Shown here piece by piece: positions 52,618 through 53,206 of a stretch of DNA of 53,206 nucleotides. Below the pieces are notes generated by a model that worked only from the letters and a program-made list of their open reading frames with translations, was not told the origin of the DNA and ran no database searches. The translations under genes and the position numbers were made by a program. The first letter of the stretch is position 1. Each line of letters begins with the position of its first letter. The stretch is from an uncultured Rhodospirillales bacterium. Lineage in GTDB: Bacteria; Pseudomonadota; Alphaproteobacteria; Acetobacterales; Acetobacteraceae. The stretch covers positions 1 through 53,206 of the forward strand of contig CAIJTR010000093.1 in NCBI GenBank assembly GCA_903823665.1, in the 5' to 3' direction.

Positions 52618-52880
52618 TAACCGCGCTTATCGCTTATGCAGCGACAGCAAAGGTCCGATGATTGTCATTGGCACCTGTAGTGTTGACCCGATAACGGCGG
52701 TATCATGCCGGGCAAAAGATGAGTCTTTACCACGCGTGTCGAACCTGTGTCGCCCCCATTACCCTCGACAATCAAGGGGTTGTGGTGGAGGCGCCGGGCA
52801 CTGCCCCCGGGTCCACAACGCTTATTCCACGCATCGTTTATCACCATAGTCAGCGAACCGACACCCTATAGATAGGCGCA
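52605..52880 (-). ncRNA. ssrA: Transfer-messenger RNA, circularly permuted two-piece form
   Basis: On the minus strand the acceptor piece ends with a tRNA-like T-arm (stem CCGGG/CCCGG) and CGCCTCCACCA, with the CCA at 52785-52783. After a 25-base intervening stretch the coding piece begins at 52757 with GGGGGCG, which pairs with CGCCTCC to form a 7-bp acceptor stem. The third pair is G-U, the alanine identity element. CACGCGT soon after pairs with ATGCGTG of the acceptor piece (52834-52828), joining the halves. The tag frame at 52672-52634 reads ANDNHRTFAVAA and then TAA, a typical alphaproteobacterial degradation tag. The outer ends are approximate. Confidence 0.9.
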
Positions 52881-52940
52881 GTCGGTGGCAGATGAAAGGG
52901 GTTGTTGGCCACGCCCCCGCAATCAGGCACAAATGCGCCC

Positions 52941-53206
52941 ATGACCCTCTCCATCGACCAGCAGGCTGAAATCGACGCCCTGCGCGCCCAATCCGCCCCC
53001 ACGCTCCGTGCCACCGTGCCCGCGTTGGAGGCCATGCTCTACCAAGCCCTGCCCGTGCTCGATCACGGCTTCGTGCGCGTTATCGACTATATGGGCGATG
53101 ACGCAGCCGTGGTGCAGGCCGCCCGCGTCTCCTACGGGCGAGGCCCCCGCAAGGTATCAGAGGATTCCGGCCTCATCCGCTATCTCATGCGCCACCGGCA
53201 TTCCAC
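52941..53206 (+). CDS. thyX: Flavin-dependent thymidylate synthase (3' end off window)
   Basis: The first 88 residues are present. [41 protein letters not shown] is the N-terminal ThyX pattern, and RYLMRHRHS at the window edge is the start of the ThyX motif that binds FAD and dUMP. ThyX makes dTMP from dUMP using methylene-tetrahydrofolate and FAD. It is divergent from ssrA, sharing the spacer at about 52881-52940. Confidence 0.93.
   Translation, partial: MTLSIDQQAEIDALRAQSAPTLRATVPALEAMLYQALPVLDHGFVRVIDYMGDDAAVVQAARVSYGRGPRKVSEDSGLIRYLMRHRHS

Noticed and set aside
1-53206. CRISPR array, tRNA, rRNA or prophage
   Set aside because: No regularly spaced direct repeats, no cloverleaf with conserved arms other than the tmRNA, and no phage structural or integrase genes were seen.

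Overview
This is a GC-rich chromosomal segment from an alphaproteobacterium, most likely of the Rhodospirillales/Acetobacteraceae type. The strongest taxonomic evidence is at the right end: a circularly permuted, two-piece tmRNA gene, which is typical of Alphaproteobacteria, directly upstream of an alphaproteobacterial sspB-type ClpXP adaptor gene. The family assignment is an inference from overall gene style. I see no insertion sequence, prophage, CRISPR array, tRNA or rRNA. Genes are densely packed, with many ATGA/GTGA stop-start overlaps.

Left region (1-10 kb). A circularly permuted ATP-grasp/alpha-E protein runs off the left edge. Divergent from it is a ferredoxin-type (BciB-like) divinyl-chlorophyllide 8-vinyl reductase homologue, which hints at phototrophic ancestry or capacity. 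A minus-strand run follows: a lipoprotein, an acyltransferase-3 protein, a 1107-residue transglutaminase/DUF2126 protein and a DauA-like D-amino acid dehydrogenase. The ATP-grasp/alpha-E and transglutaminase/DUF2126 proteins are the two halves of a widespread but biochemically uncharacterised predicted peptide-ligation system.

Region 10-26 kb. It holds an M48 metalloprotease, a complete TRAP transporter (dctP-dctQ-dctM), an ELM1-like protein, a Tat-exported amidohydrolase, pyrE, an SDR with substituted catalytic residues, a class III aminotransferase, a long-chain polyprenyl diphosphate synthase, a DUF2007 protein and a TrmN6-like methyltransferase. It also holds a tight four-gene operon: a fumarase/PcaB-superfamily lyase, a mesaconyl-CoA-hydratase-like protein, a family III CoA-transferase and DUF4345. 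A PHB-depolymerase-like esterase follows.

Region 26-41 kb. A gene-poor stretch precedes a 605-residue protein I cannot place, which ends in a palindrome-rich spacer. Next come a unit of oligopeptide-type binding protein plus M81 peptidase, a second family III CoA-transferase, a ribbon-helix-helix protein and a periplasmic dehydrogenase unit (cytochrome c, VOC protein, Tat-leader small subunit, GMC flavoprotein). Then come another acyltransferase-3, a secreted small protein, and a fucose mutarotase/aldo-keto reductase pair with a LysR regulator.

Right region (41-53 kb). It holds a TerB/DnaJ protein and an AsmA-family protein. A long minus-strand series follows: ssrA, sspB, class I fumarase, a VOC protein, queA, tgt, queF, queG and a small RHH protein. 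This combines trans-translation with most late steps of queuosine synthesis. queA is broken by a frameshift at a nine-G tract. thyX runs off the right edge. Dispersed imperfect palindromes sit at gene ends, three of them beginning at a TAG stop codon.
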